DNA from: Boesenbergia rotunda | Taxonomy: Eukaryota; Streptophyta; Magnoliopsida; Zingiberales; Zingiberaceae | Direction of reading: 5' to 3' | Assembly: GCA_024364735.1 (NCBI GenBank) | Contig: JAGFNQ010009473.1 | Coordinates: 62,001 to 126,000 of the forward strand | Length of the DNA stretch: 64,000 bases | In this document: piece after piece, positions 48,229-60,633 of the stretch | Position numbering within the stretch: the stretch's first letter is position 1 | Layout: each line of letters opens with the position of its first letter | The notes under the pieces: model-generated | What the model was told of the DNA's origin: nothing | The model's database searches: none | What the model saw: the letters and a program-made list of their open reading frames with translations, nothing else | Made by a program: the position numbers and the translations under genes

Positions 48229-49440
48229 TGTTGGAGGAATATTCGAGATTTTACACTAAATTGAAATTATAAAATTAATTCCAACTTATCTCTGTTGAGT
48301 GCCCCGAGCTCCAAACTGCAGTCTGCAATCTCCCGAGCGAAATTCCGGTGTGAGCTCCCGAGTGACCGAGCGAGCTCCCGAGTGACCGAGCGAGCTCCCG
48401 AGTGAAAGGCCGAGTGAGCTCCCGAGCGGAAGGCCGAGTGAGCTCCCGAGCGGTATTGCCGAGTGACCGAGCGAGCTCCCGAGTGGAAGGCCGAGTGATC
48501 GAGCGAGCTCCCGAGTGGAAGGTCGAGTGAGCTCCCGAGCGGTATTGCCGAGTGACCGAGCGAGCTCTCGAGTGAGGTTCCCGAGTGGTCGAGCGAGCCC
48601 CCGAGCAGCCGAGTGGAATTCCCGAGTGGAGTTTCCCGACTGGGATCTCCCGAGTAGTGGTCGGACGTCTCCCGACCGGGAAGTTGCTGAGGCCTGCGAA
48701 GCGCAGTTTCCTTGAAACAGATTCGTCCTCCTCCGCGGTGCTTCGAGGCTCTGATGGACTTCTGTCTCTCAGGATACAACAGCCGAACCACGGCACAACG
48801 GAGCAGTCGTTGCTCGTGGCGAACTGAGGAGGTACCCGACTGCTATCAGCGGAGGTCGGGAAGAGGTGGTGTGGAGGAGAATTTCTTCGGCGTCTGTCCC
48901 TTTTGCTCTCGGTCAGCCCCTTTATATAGGCTCAGACCCCCGCAGCGAATAATGACGAATTAATCGTCATTTACTGCCATTTACCCGACCATATCCAAAT
49001 GTCTAGGGGTTACTGATCTCGCATTAATCAAAATTAATGCATTAGTTACATTTGAGCAAAAATCAATTTGGCAAAACTTTGGTTCATCTGCTTGGACAAA
49101 TTTTGCCCCGACCGGTAGGACATTTGACGTGCGCGGGTCGTGCACGCACACGAGTTCACTTGGTTCAGTACAAATCCAGGCCCTGGATTTGCACCACCCC
49201 CCTGCGCACCCACGCGTGAGAGAGAGCCTCTCCCCTAGCATTTGTTCACAACTACCATGCTTGTGATACAATATAAACCAAATATTTTGCCATAAAACTC
49301 CCAATGTGGGACTAAAGCCCCACTCACAAGGGAGTCCCTTTATTCTCCTCTTCACTTTCCATTCAATGGAAAGTTCCAATGTGGGACTAAAGTCCCACCA
49401 CCTCTTTTCCATTCACACTAGATATCCAATATATCTAACA
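48229..49440 (-). repeat. 3' LTR of element 2
   Basis: 1,212 bp. Contains the expanded gagctcccgagtg minisatellite and, at 48711-48724, the segment complementary to the element's own primer-binding site. Confidence 0.93.
48350..48650. repeat. Minisatellite in element 2 LTR
   Basis: Irregular repeats of gagctcccgagtg / accgagc / gaaggccgagt. The left LTR has about 134 bp more of this array than the right LTR (53990-54110). Confidence 0.9.
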
Positions 49441-49890
49441 ATCCCCCACATGAATGGAAACATGTTGATAGCATTCAGCAGTTGAGTCGTGTATAGGATA
49501 GGTAGGTTTCACCCTTTGAACCTTCCCTTGTGAAGATCTGTTTGCTTCCTGGCTGACAGTAGACACGATGTCCTTGAACTGTGCTGTCGTTTATGTAAGC
49601 ATTGACACATCTCACCCAGGACTCTCCTTGATACACCTCAGTTCTCATGGGTGTGTTCGTTCTTGGCCATGAACACGCCTGATTCTGCGAGAAGTTCTAA
49701 GAATTGTGCCTCCAATTCTCTTCGAAGCGGCCCCACTTCTTTCTCACATAGGTGATCACTTAAGAGTTTTTCACATAACTCTATTGAATCATTAAAAGCC
49801 GTATGCTTAACCTCAATCCTTCACTGTTTCAAAGGGTCGTTCCCTCACAGTGAACACTTTTGTCAGTGCAGTTAGGTTGTCCCTTTGAAC

Positions 49891-52800
49891 CTAGTTCTTG
49901 GGATCTCCAGTCTGCATAGGTTGGGTTTCCTTTGCACCAACTTTTTCTATCGGCATCAAACCCATCCTCCTTGATGAGCTTGCAACTAACTCTCGATTTA
50001 ACCCTTTGGTTAGCGGATCCGCTAAGTTATCCTTTGACTTCACATAGTCAACAGTGATAACTCCAGTTGAGAGTAGTTGTTTAATGGTATTGTGCCTTCG
50101 ACGTATATGTCTAGACTTACCATTATACATATGGCTTTGTGCCCGGCCAATTGCAGATTGACTATCACAATGTATGCATATTGCCGGCACGGGTTTCAGC
50201 CATCTTGGTACATCTTCTAAGAATTGTCGTAGCCATTCAGCCTCTTCACCACATTTGTCAAGAGCTACAAACTTAGATTTCATCGTGGATCTGGTTATTA
50301 CGGTTTGCTTAGAAGATTTCCATGAAATGGCTGCACTTCCCAGAGTGAACACATAACCACCCGTAGACTTCGAGTCTTTTATGTCAGATATCCAACTCGC
50401 ATCGCTGTATCCTTCGATAACAGCAGGGTATCTCATATAGTGCAGTCCATTTCCACGAGTATATCTCAAGTACCTCAGTACTCTTGTTATCCCTTTCCAG
50501 TGCTCAACACCGGGATTACTCGTGTATCTACTCAGTTTGCTTACTGCGTAGGCTAAGTCTGGTCATGTACAATCCATCAAGTACATCAGACTTCCAATCA
50601 CCCGAGCGTACTCTACCTGAGAGATACTTTCTCCTCGGTTTTTCGATAGATGTTGGCTCGTATCTATCGGCGTTCGTGCCAAAGCAGTATCACCATTGGT
50701 GAATTTCTCAAGAATCTTGTCCACGTAGTGAGACTGACTAAGAACAAGTCCTTCAGCTGTTCTAAGAATCTTGATTCCTAGAATCACATCAGCTAGGCAC
50801 ATGTCTTTCATGCCAAATCTTGAGTTCAACATGTCTTTCGTGGATTTGATTATCTTATCATTACTCCCAATGATAAGTATGTCATCTACATATAAGCACA
50901 AGATGACAAAATCATCTTCAGTAGCTTTCGAGTAGACACATTTATCAAATTCATTGATTTTGAATCCACCTTCTCGCATGACATTATCAAATTTTTCATG
51001 CCACTGCTTTGGAGCTTGCTTCAAGCCGTATAAAGACTTCACCAATTTGCAAACCTTGTTATTCTGTCCTGGCACAGAAAAACCCTCAGGTTGCTCCATA
51101 TAGATTTCCTCTTCTAAATCTCCGTTTAGAAAGGTCGTCTTTACATCCATCTGATGTATTTCCAGGTTCCATAGAGCAGCAATAGCCAACAACACTCTAA
51201 TGGACGTTATTCTCGACACAGGAGAATATGTATCAAAGTAATCAAGGTCTTCTCTCTGTCGGTAACCTTTAATTACCAACCTCGCCTTATACTTGTCAAT
51301 TGTGTCATCTGATCTTATCTTCTTCTTGAAAATCCACTTGCATCCTAATAGTTTACTCCCCGAAGGAAGATCCACAAGTTCCCAAGTGTGATTTTGTAAG
51401 ATAGATTCTATCTCAGATGCAATTGCCTCTTTCCAGTGAGGTCCCTCAGAAGAGTTTACAGCTTCTGAGTAGCTCTGGGGGTCACCTTCCAGTATGAAAG
51501 TGATAAAATCTGATCCATAAGATTTTTCCACCCGAGCTCTCTTACTCCGCCGAGGCGCAGCCTCTACTGGTTCATCATCCTCTTCTTCTTCCTCTGGTAT
51601 TTCCTCTACCCGTTTTGAGGAGCTAGCATCCTCTCGGGTTTTATATGGAAACACATGCTCGAAGAATGAGGCATTTCTCGATTCTATTATCGAGTTCTTG
51701 TGTATATCTGGTAATTGTGACTCATACACACAAAACCGATATGCACTGCTGTTATGTGCATATCCAATAAATATGCAATCAACAGTTTTTGGTCCTATCT
51801 TGACCCTTTTCGGATCAGGCACCAAAACTTTGGCAAGACACCCCCACACTCACAAGTATTTGTAGGATGGTTGTCTTCCATTCCATAACTCATAAGGGCT
51901 CTTATCTATTTTCTTCCGGGGGACCTTATTAAAAGGTAGTTAGCTGTTAACACAGCTTCCCCCCACATGGAGTCTGGCAGTCCAGAGCTCAATAAAAGAG
52001 CATTCATCATCTCCTTAAGAGTTCGATTCTTTCGCTCAGCAATCTCATTCTGCTGAGGGGTATAAGGAGCTGTTGTTTCGTGTCTGATCCCATGTTCAAC
52101 ACATAACTCAGCGAATGGTGATACGTATTCACTACCTCGGTCACTTCGAACCACCTTAATTTTGTTATTAAGTTGGTTTTCAATCTCATTCTTATAGAGA
52201 GCGAATTTCTCTATAGCTTCATCTTTGCTTTTGAGAAGATACGCATAACAATATTTTGTGTTATCATCTACAAAAGTGATGAAGTACTTATTCCCACCAC
52301 GTGTCGGTGTGCCTTTAAGGTCACATACGTCGGTGTGAATTAAGCCGAGTGGTTCGGTGCTTCTTTTAACGTGTTGAAAGGATGACCTAGTCAACTTCGC
52401 TTCAACACAAGTCTCACACTTGTGTTTCGGGTCAAGGTGGAATGTCGGTATGCTTTGCATGTTTATTAATCTACGAATCACATCGTAGTTCACATGTCCT
52501 AGTCTACTATGCCATAAACAAGAAGACTCAAGCATATAAGAGGAAGAGCTTTCATTTTTATTTATCTTAGGCCTAATGGCCATTACACTGAGCTTGAAAA
52601 GCCCATCAGATACATAGCCCTTTCCTACAAACATTCCCTTTTTCGACAGTACAACTCTGTCGGACTCAAATACAATGCGAAAGCCATGCTTGCTTAACAG
52701 TGATCCGGACACTAGATTCTTTCGAATCTTCGGAACATACAACACATTGGTGAGAGTCAGGTCCTTGCCCGAGGTCATCTTCAGCACCACCTTCCCTTGG

Positions 52801-53836
52801 CCCATGATGTCCGAGGTTGCCGAGTTCCCCATGAACAACTTCTCTTCACTAATTTCTTCAAAATTGTGGAGTAGCTCCTTATTCCAGCATACATGTCTGG
52901 TGGCTCCAGTGTCGATCCACCATTGCCGCGGGTTTGAACCCACCAGGTTCAATTCAGAGACCACGGCACAGTGGTCTTCCATTTCTGGTCCCTCGTTCAG
53001 GTTGGCCTCCTGCTTCTTCTTCGGTTTCTTGCATTCCGAAGACTTGTGACCCACTTTGCCACAGTTGTAGCACTTCTCAGAGAATTTCTTGGCGATGCCT
53101 CCTTTGGGTCCCAGCTTGGAAGATTTAGAATTCTTCTGTTTCGAGCTTTGCCCGTGCTCGACCACGTTGGCTTTCACAGTAGCCTGAGAGAACATCTTTC
53201 TCTCCGATCCCTTGTTATCTTATTTGATGCGAAGTCACACAACAAGTTCCTCCACGTTCATTTCCTTCCGCTTGTGCTTCAGGTAGTTCTTGAAATCCTT
53301 CCAGCCGGGGGCAGCTTCTCAATGATGGCTACTACTTGGAAGGTTTTACTCAGAACCATACCTTCTGAGTGGATCTCATGTAGGATCACCTGAAGCTCCT
53401 GGACTTGGCTGATCACAGTCTTAGAGTCAACCATCTTGTAGTCCAAGAATCGACCCATGATGAACTTTTTGGCCCCAGCATCCTCCGACTTGTACTTCTT
53501 GTCCAAGGACTCCCATAGCTCTTTGGCCGTTCTCTTCGTGCTGTACACAACATACAGTGAGTCGGCCAAGCAGTTGAGGATGTAGTTTCGGCATAGGTAC
53601 TCAGAATGAGTCCATGCGTCCACCTCAGCAGCCTCAGCCTGCTTGGGAGGGTCCTCGGTCAAGAACCGAGCCAGATTGAGCGTGGTCAGGTAGAAGAGCA
53701 TATTCTGCTGCCACCTCTTGAAGTTCAGCCCAGTGAACTTCTCTGGCTTTTCCCCATGGTTGATCGGGACATCCCCGATCGGGGCGGAGGGGGCCTGGTG
53801 ATGAGTCTATTTCCCCTCAACACGTTCCGTGGCCAT
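49891..53836 (-). pseudogene. Element 2 gag-pol, broken
   Basis: From the ATG at 53836 the frame meets TAG at 53809-53807, a single-base deletion near 53305-53312, TGA at 53237-53235, TAA at 53222-53220, a frameshift near 51928-51936, TGA at 51852-51850 and TGA at 50565-50563. Between these lie recognisable gag (RWQQNMLFYLTTLNL), CCHC (CYNCGKVGHKSSEC), protease (WWIDTGATRHVC), integrase (HSRLGHVN, CETCVEAK), RT (MDVKTTFLNGDLEEEIYMEQ, YVDD) and RNase H (HIRRRHNTIKQLL) segments. The element cannot make its own proteins. Confidence 0.93.
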
Positions 53837-53848
53837 CTCAACAGAATG

Positions 53849-53864
53849 GAATCTGTTTCAAGAT
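53849..53864 (-). other. Primer-binding site region of element 2 (matches own LTR)
   Basis: After the 5' LTR the minus strand reads AT then CTTGAAACAGATTC. The 14-nt block (53862-53849) is exactly complementary in the transcript to LTR positions 54227-54214. No tRNA-Met site is present. Spacer and position match element 1. Confidence 0.8.
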
Positions 53865-54942
53865 TGTTGGAGGAATATTCGAGATTTTACACTAAATTAA
53901 AATTATAAAATTAATTCCAACTTATCTCTGTTGAGTGGCCCGAGCTCCAAACTGCAGTCTGCAATCTCCCGAGCAAAATTTTGGTGTGAGCTCCCGAGTG
54001 ACCGAGCGAGCTCCCGAGTGGAAGGCCGAGTGAGCTCCCGAGCGGTATTGCCGAGTGACCGAGCGAGCTCTCGAGTGAGGTTCCCGAGTGGCCGAGCGAG
54101 CCTCCGAGCAGCCGAGTGGAATTCCCGAGTGGAGTTTCCCGACTGGGATCTCCCGAGTAGTGGTCGGACGTCTCCCGACCGGGAAGTTGCTGAGGCCTGC
54201 GAAGCGCAGTTTCCTTGAAACAGATTCGTCCTCCTCCGCGGTGCTTCGAGGCTCTGATGGACTTCTGTCTCTCAGGATACAACAGCCGAACCACGGCACA
54301 ACGGAGCAGTCGTTGCTCGTGGCGAACTGAGGAGGTACCCGACTGCTATCAGCGGAGGTCGGGAAGAGGTGGTGTGGAGGAGAATTTCTTCGGCGTCTGT
54401 CCCTTTTGCTCTCGGTCAGCCCCTTTATATAGGCTCAGACCCCCGCAGTGAATAATGACGAATTAATCGTCATTTACTGCCATTTACCCGACCATATCCA
54501 AATGTCTAGGGGTTACTGATCTCGCATTAATCAAAATTAATGCATTAGTTACATTTGAGCAAAAACAAATTTGGCAAAACTTTGGTTCATCTGCTTGGAC
54601 AAATTTTGCCCCGACCGGTAGGACATTTGACGTGCGCGGGTCGTGCACGCACACGAGTTCACTTGGTTCAGTACAAATCCAGGCCCTGGATTTGCATACC
54701 CCCCTGCGCACCCACGCGTGAGAGAGAGCCTCTCCCCTAGCATTTGTTCACAACTACCATGCTTGTGATACAATATAAATCAAATATTTTGCCATAAAAC
54801 TCCCAATGTGGGACTAAAGCCCCACTCACAAGGGAATCCCTTTATTCTCCTCTTCACTTTCCATTCAATGGAAAGTTCCAATGTGGGACTAAAGTCCCAC
54901 CACCTCTTTTCCATTCACACTAGATATCCAATATATCTAACA
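53865..54942 (-). repeat. 5' LTR of element 2
   Basis: 1,078 bp, with TATATAAA on the minus strand at 54431-54424 and the self-complementary segment at 54214-54227. Confidence 0.93.
54424..54431 (-). promoter_or_regulatory. TATA box of element 2 5' LTR
   Basis: Minus-strand TATATAAA, 197 nt upstream of the self-complementary segment (203 nt in element 1). Confidence 0.7.
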
Positions 54943-54947
54943 GCACA
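54943..54947. repeat. Target duplication GCACA, right of copia element 2
   Basis: Exact match to 48224-48228. Confidence 0.92.
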
Positions 54948-55059
54948 TTCATATAATTAGTCTAAACTTGCTAGCTAAGTTGGCATATTGATAGGTTTAG
55001 TAGTTTTTTTATACTTATCCTGGCGAACTCAAAAAAATAAAATTAAAAATAATTAATTA

Positions 55060-55260
55060 AATTGGATAAGTCGAACCTGAGGTGACCTATCTGGCCTAAT
55101 AAAAAAATTTCACCAGACATCATGATAAATCAGAAAATATTCATGGTGGATATTTCGATGCGTTTCATTTGATCTAACTGTGGGTACTTGAGAGATTAAT
55201 CAACCAATTGCCCTTTCGGTACACTATAGTTCCAAAGGCACTATTCTTGTTGGGATTCAA
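55060..55260 (-). repeat. SINE copy, degenerate
   Basis: Family phrases on the plus strand (gataaatcagaaaatattcatggtgg; caattgccctttcggtacactatagttcc) in the usual order, strongly diverged. Confidence 0.55.
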
Positions 55261-55344
55261 AAGTATTATATGTAATGGAAAATAATTTGCTCGGATACCA
55301 ATTGATCCGAGCAATGGTGAAGCATGAACATTCATAAAAAAAAA

Positions 55345-55590
55345 TTAATTAGGTTGAATAACGTCAAATCTTAGACAACTAGTTCGGTCCCACGAAAATT
55401 TTCCACTCGCCAAGGTAAATTAGGAAGTGCTCGCGGCGGACGGTCTAGAAATCTAACGTCCTAGGGTTCACACCCTATTTGAAAGAATTTTTTTAAAAAA
55501 ATATGTCGTAATTGAGGATCGAACCGTGAATATCTGCGATGACAAATAATTTTCCTTTTGCTACACATAGCACGGGAGTTGGGAATGAAC
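55345..55590 (-). repeat. SINE copy
   Basis: Plus-strand phrases aggaagtgctcgcggcggac, ggttcacaccctatttgaaag and gaggatcgaaccgtgaat (minus-strand B box GGTTCGATCCTC) identify the copy. Confidence 0.75.
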
Positions 55591-56403
55591 ATTCATCGTT
55601 CACTACATCACAGTTGAAATCACAATTTATGGAAAACATCTATGTCTTTCAACAACAGAGGGAGATCGATCGATCATTGTTTTACCAAACAAAGTCCTTG
55701 GGCAATGAACAATACTAATGAACGCTACTACTCCTACGTTCTTCAAACGCGCTCTTAGATGCCCCTTGGCGTACTACGGTCGTTGGGCGCATGACATCTC
55801 TGATATTATAGTTGGGAGTTAATTCTCAAAAAATGATGATCTGATTTTATCTCATCTTATGTCTAATATACATATACCTAAATTAATATTTCTTCATATT
55901 CATGGGATTAACAAGAAGATCATTAAATAATGAATCTACCTTTTTAAATGTGCTCTTAGAGGATTGTCACGCCGAATTTCAAAGGGTCCAACTATATTAA
56001 AATTATTGTATACAATTTTATCAGATTGCTTTATCAACTTTACGGTAAAAAAATTATTAAATAAAGTGGGCAATGTATATCAATTTACTTAGTTATAAGG
56101 GTCTTTTTAAAATTCTATATGCTAAGTTTTAATGGGTAGATAATAAATTATGTTATTTTTATGATGAATCAAAATTAAATAAATTAAAAAATAAAACAAA
56201 ACAAATAAATAGGTTTACGTTAAAATATTTCCTACCTAAATACATTAATTTTTTCATCGTTTAAATCTTATCGATGAGTGATTTGCATCACTATCCAAAG
56301 ATAGCTCTTGCCTACGAAAATATTGCGGTACGTCCTCCGTTCCAAATTCACTAAACGGAGCTCGTTAGAGATGGAAAAACAAACGAGTTAATTCAGAGAA
56401 ATA
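55591..56403. other. Intergenic region and AKT1-type gene promoter
   Basis: AT-rich. No repeat or gene recognised; it probably contains the 5' UTR of the next gene. Confidence 0.5.
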
Positions 56404-59400
56404 ATGAAAAATATTAAAACAAGAGGGATGAAGGCGATGAAGGAGACGCGAGGGAAGAAGGATGAAAAGTTCAACATGTCAATCATATTCGACGATGAGC
56501 CAACCGAAAAGGAGATGTCGAAATATGGTAGCCAATACAGCATCTTCAACGACATCCTTCCCTCCCTCGGCGGCCGGAACACCCATCCAGTCAAGCTTCA
56601 TAAGTTTATCGTCTCTCCCTATAATAAAAAATATAGGTACATTAATCCTCCTTTGTATTTTTTTGAATTAGATGGATTTGTCTGAAACTTCGTAAATTAC
56701 TGGGTTGATTTGAAAATTTCCAGAAAAATGATTGGAACCTGAAAGCTACTTGCTGAGGGTTAAATTGAAAATATTTGAAATTTCAGAGGCAGAGTGAAAT
56801 AGTTTGAATTAACTGATTTGCGCGCGCAGGGCTTGGGAGTGCGTCTTGTTCTTGTCGGTGCTCTACACGGCGTGGGTTTCCCCCTTTGAATTCGGCTTCC
56901 TCCAGGAGAACAACGGCCCCTTCAGGGTAGTCGACAACATCGTCAACGCCATCTTCTTCGTCGACATCGTCCTGACCTTCTTCGTGGCCTACCAAGACGA
57001 AGCCACCTATCTTCTAGTCGACGACCCAAAGCCGATCGCAAAGAGGTACCTGACCAGCTGGTTCATCCTCGACATCGTCTCCACCATCCCTTCCGAGCTC
57101 GTGCTCAAATTGCTGCCTCCCAATCTCCAGTCTTACGGCATCTTCAACATGCTCCGCTTGTGGCGCCTCCGGCGAGTCAGTGCCATGTTTGCTCGGTACA
57201 ATTCGAACATGATCTCCGTTCTTCCAAAAAAAGCTACTCTGGACTCATTGGAACCGGTCTTTACGATGTATCATCAGATGGGAAAAGGATAAAAGCTTGA
57301 ATTACTTTTGGATTCGCTGCGCAAAGCTCGTCGGCGTAAGCGAAAATTACCAATTCTACATTCCCTATTCCTTCCGGTGAACTTATCGTCGCGCTTCCGT
57401 AGGTTACCATCTTCGCCGTGCACTGTGGCGGTTGCTTCTTCTTCCTACTCGCGGCAAAGTACCCCGATCCCAAAAACACCTGGATCGGTATCACGACCGG
57501 AGATTTCCACCAACAAAGCATGTGGGTCAATTATGTGACATCGGTGTACTGGTCTATCACCACCGTGGCGACTGTCGGCTACGGCGACTTGCACCCCGTC
57601 AACACCTGGGAGAAGTTCTTCGACTTTTTCTTCATGCTCTTCAGCATGGGCTTGGGCGCCTACTTGATCGGAAACATGACCAATTTGGTCGTTCACGGCA
57701 CGACCAGAACCCGAAAATACGTGAGTGAATTCTACCTGAACACCTTTCAAATTTCAGTTAAATCGATTCGGTCGGTTGTGTATGCGTAGAGGGATACGAT
57801 TCAAGCTGCGTCGAGTTTTGCTCGAAGAAATCAGATTCCGGAGAGGCTGGAGGAGCAGATGATCTCGCATCTCAGCTTGAAGTTCAGGACCGACTCCGAA
57901 GGGCTGCAGCAGGAGGAGACGATGGACGCTCTTCCGAAAGCCATCGGATCGAGCATTTCGCACTACTTGTTCTTCCCCCTTGTCCAAAATGTCTACTTGT
58001 TTCAAGGGGTTTCTCCTGACATGCTCTTTCAACTGGTAAATGCTACAAGCATACATATATATCGTGTGGCATTGATCGCGACTGATTGATTGTATCTATC
58101 GATCGATCTTAAGGTCTCCGAGATGAAAGGCGAGTACTATCCTCCCCGAGAAGATGTGATCTTGCAGAACGAAGCGCCGACCGACTTCTACATCCTCGCC
58201 ACCGGCACAGCAGAGCTGATCGATAGCCGGAGTGGATCGGAGGAGGCAAGTTGTGTGATTCATTGTCCATGCTATGCATTGGTTTGACACACTGGAATAT
58301 ATATACACGTACGCACAGATTGTTAGGGTGGTTAAGAAAGGGGATCTAGTCGGCGAGCTCGGAGTACTCTGCTACCGTCCTCAGCTGTTCACGGTTCGAA
58401 CGAGATCGCTGTGCCAGCTCCTTCGCCTGAACCGCACCGCCTTCCTCAACATTGTTCAGGCGAACGTCGGGGACGGGACGGTGATCGCCAACAACCTGCT
58501 TCAGTATTTCAAGAATCAAGAGGATGATCCATGGATGCAAGGCCTGCTGAAGGAAGTCGAGAACATGCTGACCAGAGGCAGAGTCGACCTGCCTCTCACC
58601 CTGTCCTTCGCCGTCGTCAGAGACGACGACGTCTTGCTGCATCAGCTACTGAGACGAGGTCTGGATCCGAATGAGTCGGACAACGAAGGGCGCACCGCCA
58701 TGGTATGAATCTAGAACCGTAAATGTTCATGTGTTCGATCGATGGAGTTTGACTTTGAGTTTGGTTGATTGGGGCTAATAGCATATCGCGGCGTCGAAGG
58801 GGAACGAGCATTGTGTTAAGATCTTGCTGGATTATGGAGCGGATCCGAACAGCAGAGGTGTGGAATTGATTCCTTCTGATTTTGTTGGAGGATCGATCGA
58901 TCTGATGACGACGACGATGGCTGAATTGATCGCCTGTCGGTGCAGATAGCGAGGGGAATGTTCCGTTGTGGGAGGCGATCCTGGGGAAGCACGAGAAAGT
59001 GGCGAAGATTCTGGTGGAGAACGGCGGCGAGCTCTCGGCTGGCGACATGGGTCGTTTCGCCTGCGCGGCCGCGTTGCAGAATAGCGTGCAGCTGCTCGAG
59101 GATATGCTCCGGTGGGGAGGAGATGTTGTGGCTGCGGCCGAGAACGACGGCGGCACCGCGCTCCACCGCGCCGTCTACGAGGGGAATGCTGATGTGGCGG
59201 AGTTCCTGGTCCGGCACGGGGCTGATGTGGATAAGGCCGATGCTCAGGGGTGGACGCCGCGGGGGCTGGCAGACCAACAGGGCCACGAGGAGATCAAGGC
59301 GCTCTTCGACGGCGCTAAGGGAGTCGGCGGTCCCGGCTCAGCCAAACCGCCTCTTCCGGCTGGACTCCGGCGGTTCAACAGCGAACCTTTCTTTCCGAAA

Positions 59401-59757
59401 CTGAAAGCTGGCGGTGGCGCCGCCGCAGCGGCTTCGGCCGAGCAGCCGCGATCGCCTAACTACGCGAACTCACTGATCGGGGTCGTGACAGCTGCCAATT
59501 TCGTACAAATGGGTGGCGGCGGAGGAAGGCGGCAGCCGCAAGCGAACTTGGCGCGGGTGACGGTGAGCTGCCCCGAGAGGGGAGACGCGAAGAAGCTGGT
59601 GGCACTGCCGAAGTCGATGCAGGAGCTGCAAGAGATGGCGTCGAAGAAGTTCGCCGTAAAAGGCAAGGTGAAAGTAACGAACAAGGACGGGGCGCTGGTG
59701 GACGACGTGAAGCTGATACGAGACGGCGATCATCTCGTCGTCGCCACCGACAGATAA
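56404..59757 (+). CDS. AKT1: AKT1-type Shaker K+ channel (inward rectifier family)
   Basis: Nine exons (56404-56636, 56830-57195, 57278-57335, 57403-57720, 57790-58035, 58114-58245, 58319-58702, 58782-58857, 58946-59757) join in frame into 874 residues, normal for AKT1. AKT1 channels carry hyperpolarisation-driven K+ uptake at the root plasma membrane and are switched on by the CBL-CIPK23 kinase. Seen in order: N-terminal ILPSLGGR and FIVSPYNKKYR, S1 with AWVSPFEFGF, S2-S3, the Arg-rich S4 NMLRLWRLRRVSAMFAR, S5, the pore with filter TVGYGD near residue 276, S6, a C-linker, a cyclic-nucleotide-binding domain with GELGVLCYRPQLFTVRT, five or so ankyrin repeats (about 530-720) and a C-terminal KHA domain ending LIRDGDHLVVATD. 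The first in-frame ATG (56404) is used; ATGs at 56428 and 56437 are alternatives. Intron 6 starts with GC. Subtype AKT1 rather than AKT2 or KAT is by motif similarity. Confidence 0.95.
58246..58318 (+). other. GC-AG intron in the AKT1-type gene
   Basis: The frame requires splicing after GAG GAG; the donor is AG|GCAAGT, the standard GC-donor consensus, and the acceptor is cgcacag. No GT donor nearby keeps the frame. Confidence 0.8.
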
Positions 59758-60633
59758 CGCCGACGAGATGGATCGAGCCTCCAATTCTGCTTAGGGTGAG
59801 TATTCGGTTAAAACTGAATCAACCGAACTGAATAGATCGAAACCCAAATAAATCGATTTTTTTCAAAATAATCGAACCGATCGAATTTCTTGATAAAAAT
59901 CGAGAAAATCGAATCGATAAAATATCGGTTAATTCGATTTTTAACCGAATTAACCGATTTGACCGAATAATTTTGACCCTAATCCAATTTTGTGTATTAT
60001 ATTTATTTACATATGAATCAAAATTGAAAAACAACCGAATTAATAAAAAAAGATCTCAGGACTATAATTCATCTTACATTATCTATTTTTTATAAGTTTA
60101 TAATATGTGCTTGTAAATTTTTATTCGTTGTCTCAGCTAATATATTCGTTACTTATAAATTTTTATTCCTTGCTTGAGCTAATGGATCATAGACTCAGGG
60201 TGGGTTGAATGCATACCACGATTAATTGTATTTGTTATTTGTTATTCCAAATTCACGTATGCTTCAACTTCATGACATTAGCTTGTCATACTTCCTTTGT
60301 TTTTGTTTTAACGTTTGTGTTGCTTTAGCAGTATATCTGATGCGTGAGAATCACTTTAGATTAGATAGAATTTTTAAATCAGATTATTTTGCTTGAGAAT
60401 TACTTCACCACTCAATACATTTTTCAATCAATTAATAGATAAAATATTCCAATGGAAGAATTTATTGTCCTAACATGAACAATGAAAAGAATTCATTGCT
60501 AATGGATAACATTTATGACAGCTGAGAATGATAGACAGGTATTGTAGATTATTTTTCACTCGATCAAATTAAAAACTAGGTAAGCTAAATTGTTTCCTTC
60601 GTAATACTAGTACAAATAAGAATCCTTGACAGA
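59758..60633. other. Intergenic DNA
   Basis: AKT1 3' UTR, then a block of short inverted ttaaccgaatt / aattcggtt motifs at 59800-60050 that resembles low-complexity repeat DNA. No gene seen. Confidence 0.5.

Larger units (their letters stand above)
48229..54942 (-). mobile_element. Ty1/copia LTR retrotransposon, element 2 (6,714 bp, decayed)
   Basis: LTRs start TGTTGG (48229-49440 and 53865-54942; 1,212 and 1,078 bp) and end in TCTAACA, with a 5-bp target duplication outside. Internal minus-strand remains of gag-pol are clearly related to element 1 in domain order and motif wording, and the polypurine tract is the same. LTR sequences of the two elements are otherwise unlike. The LTR pair is very similar except for the copy number of a minisatellite. 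Confidence 0.94.

Noticed and set aside
48267..48796. Two overlapping Ser/Arg-rich open frames in the LTR of element 2
   Set aside because: They come from the LTR minisatellite, change with its copy number, and match no gag or envelope motif.
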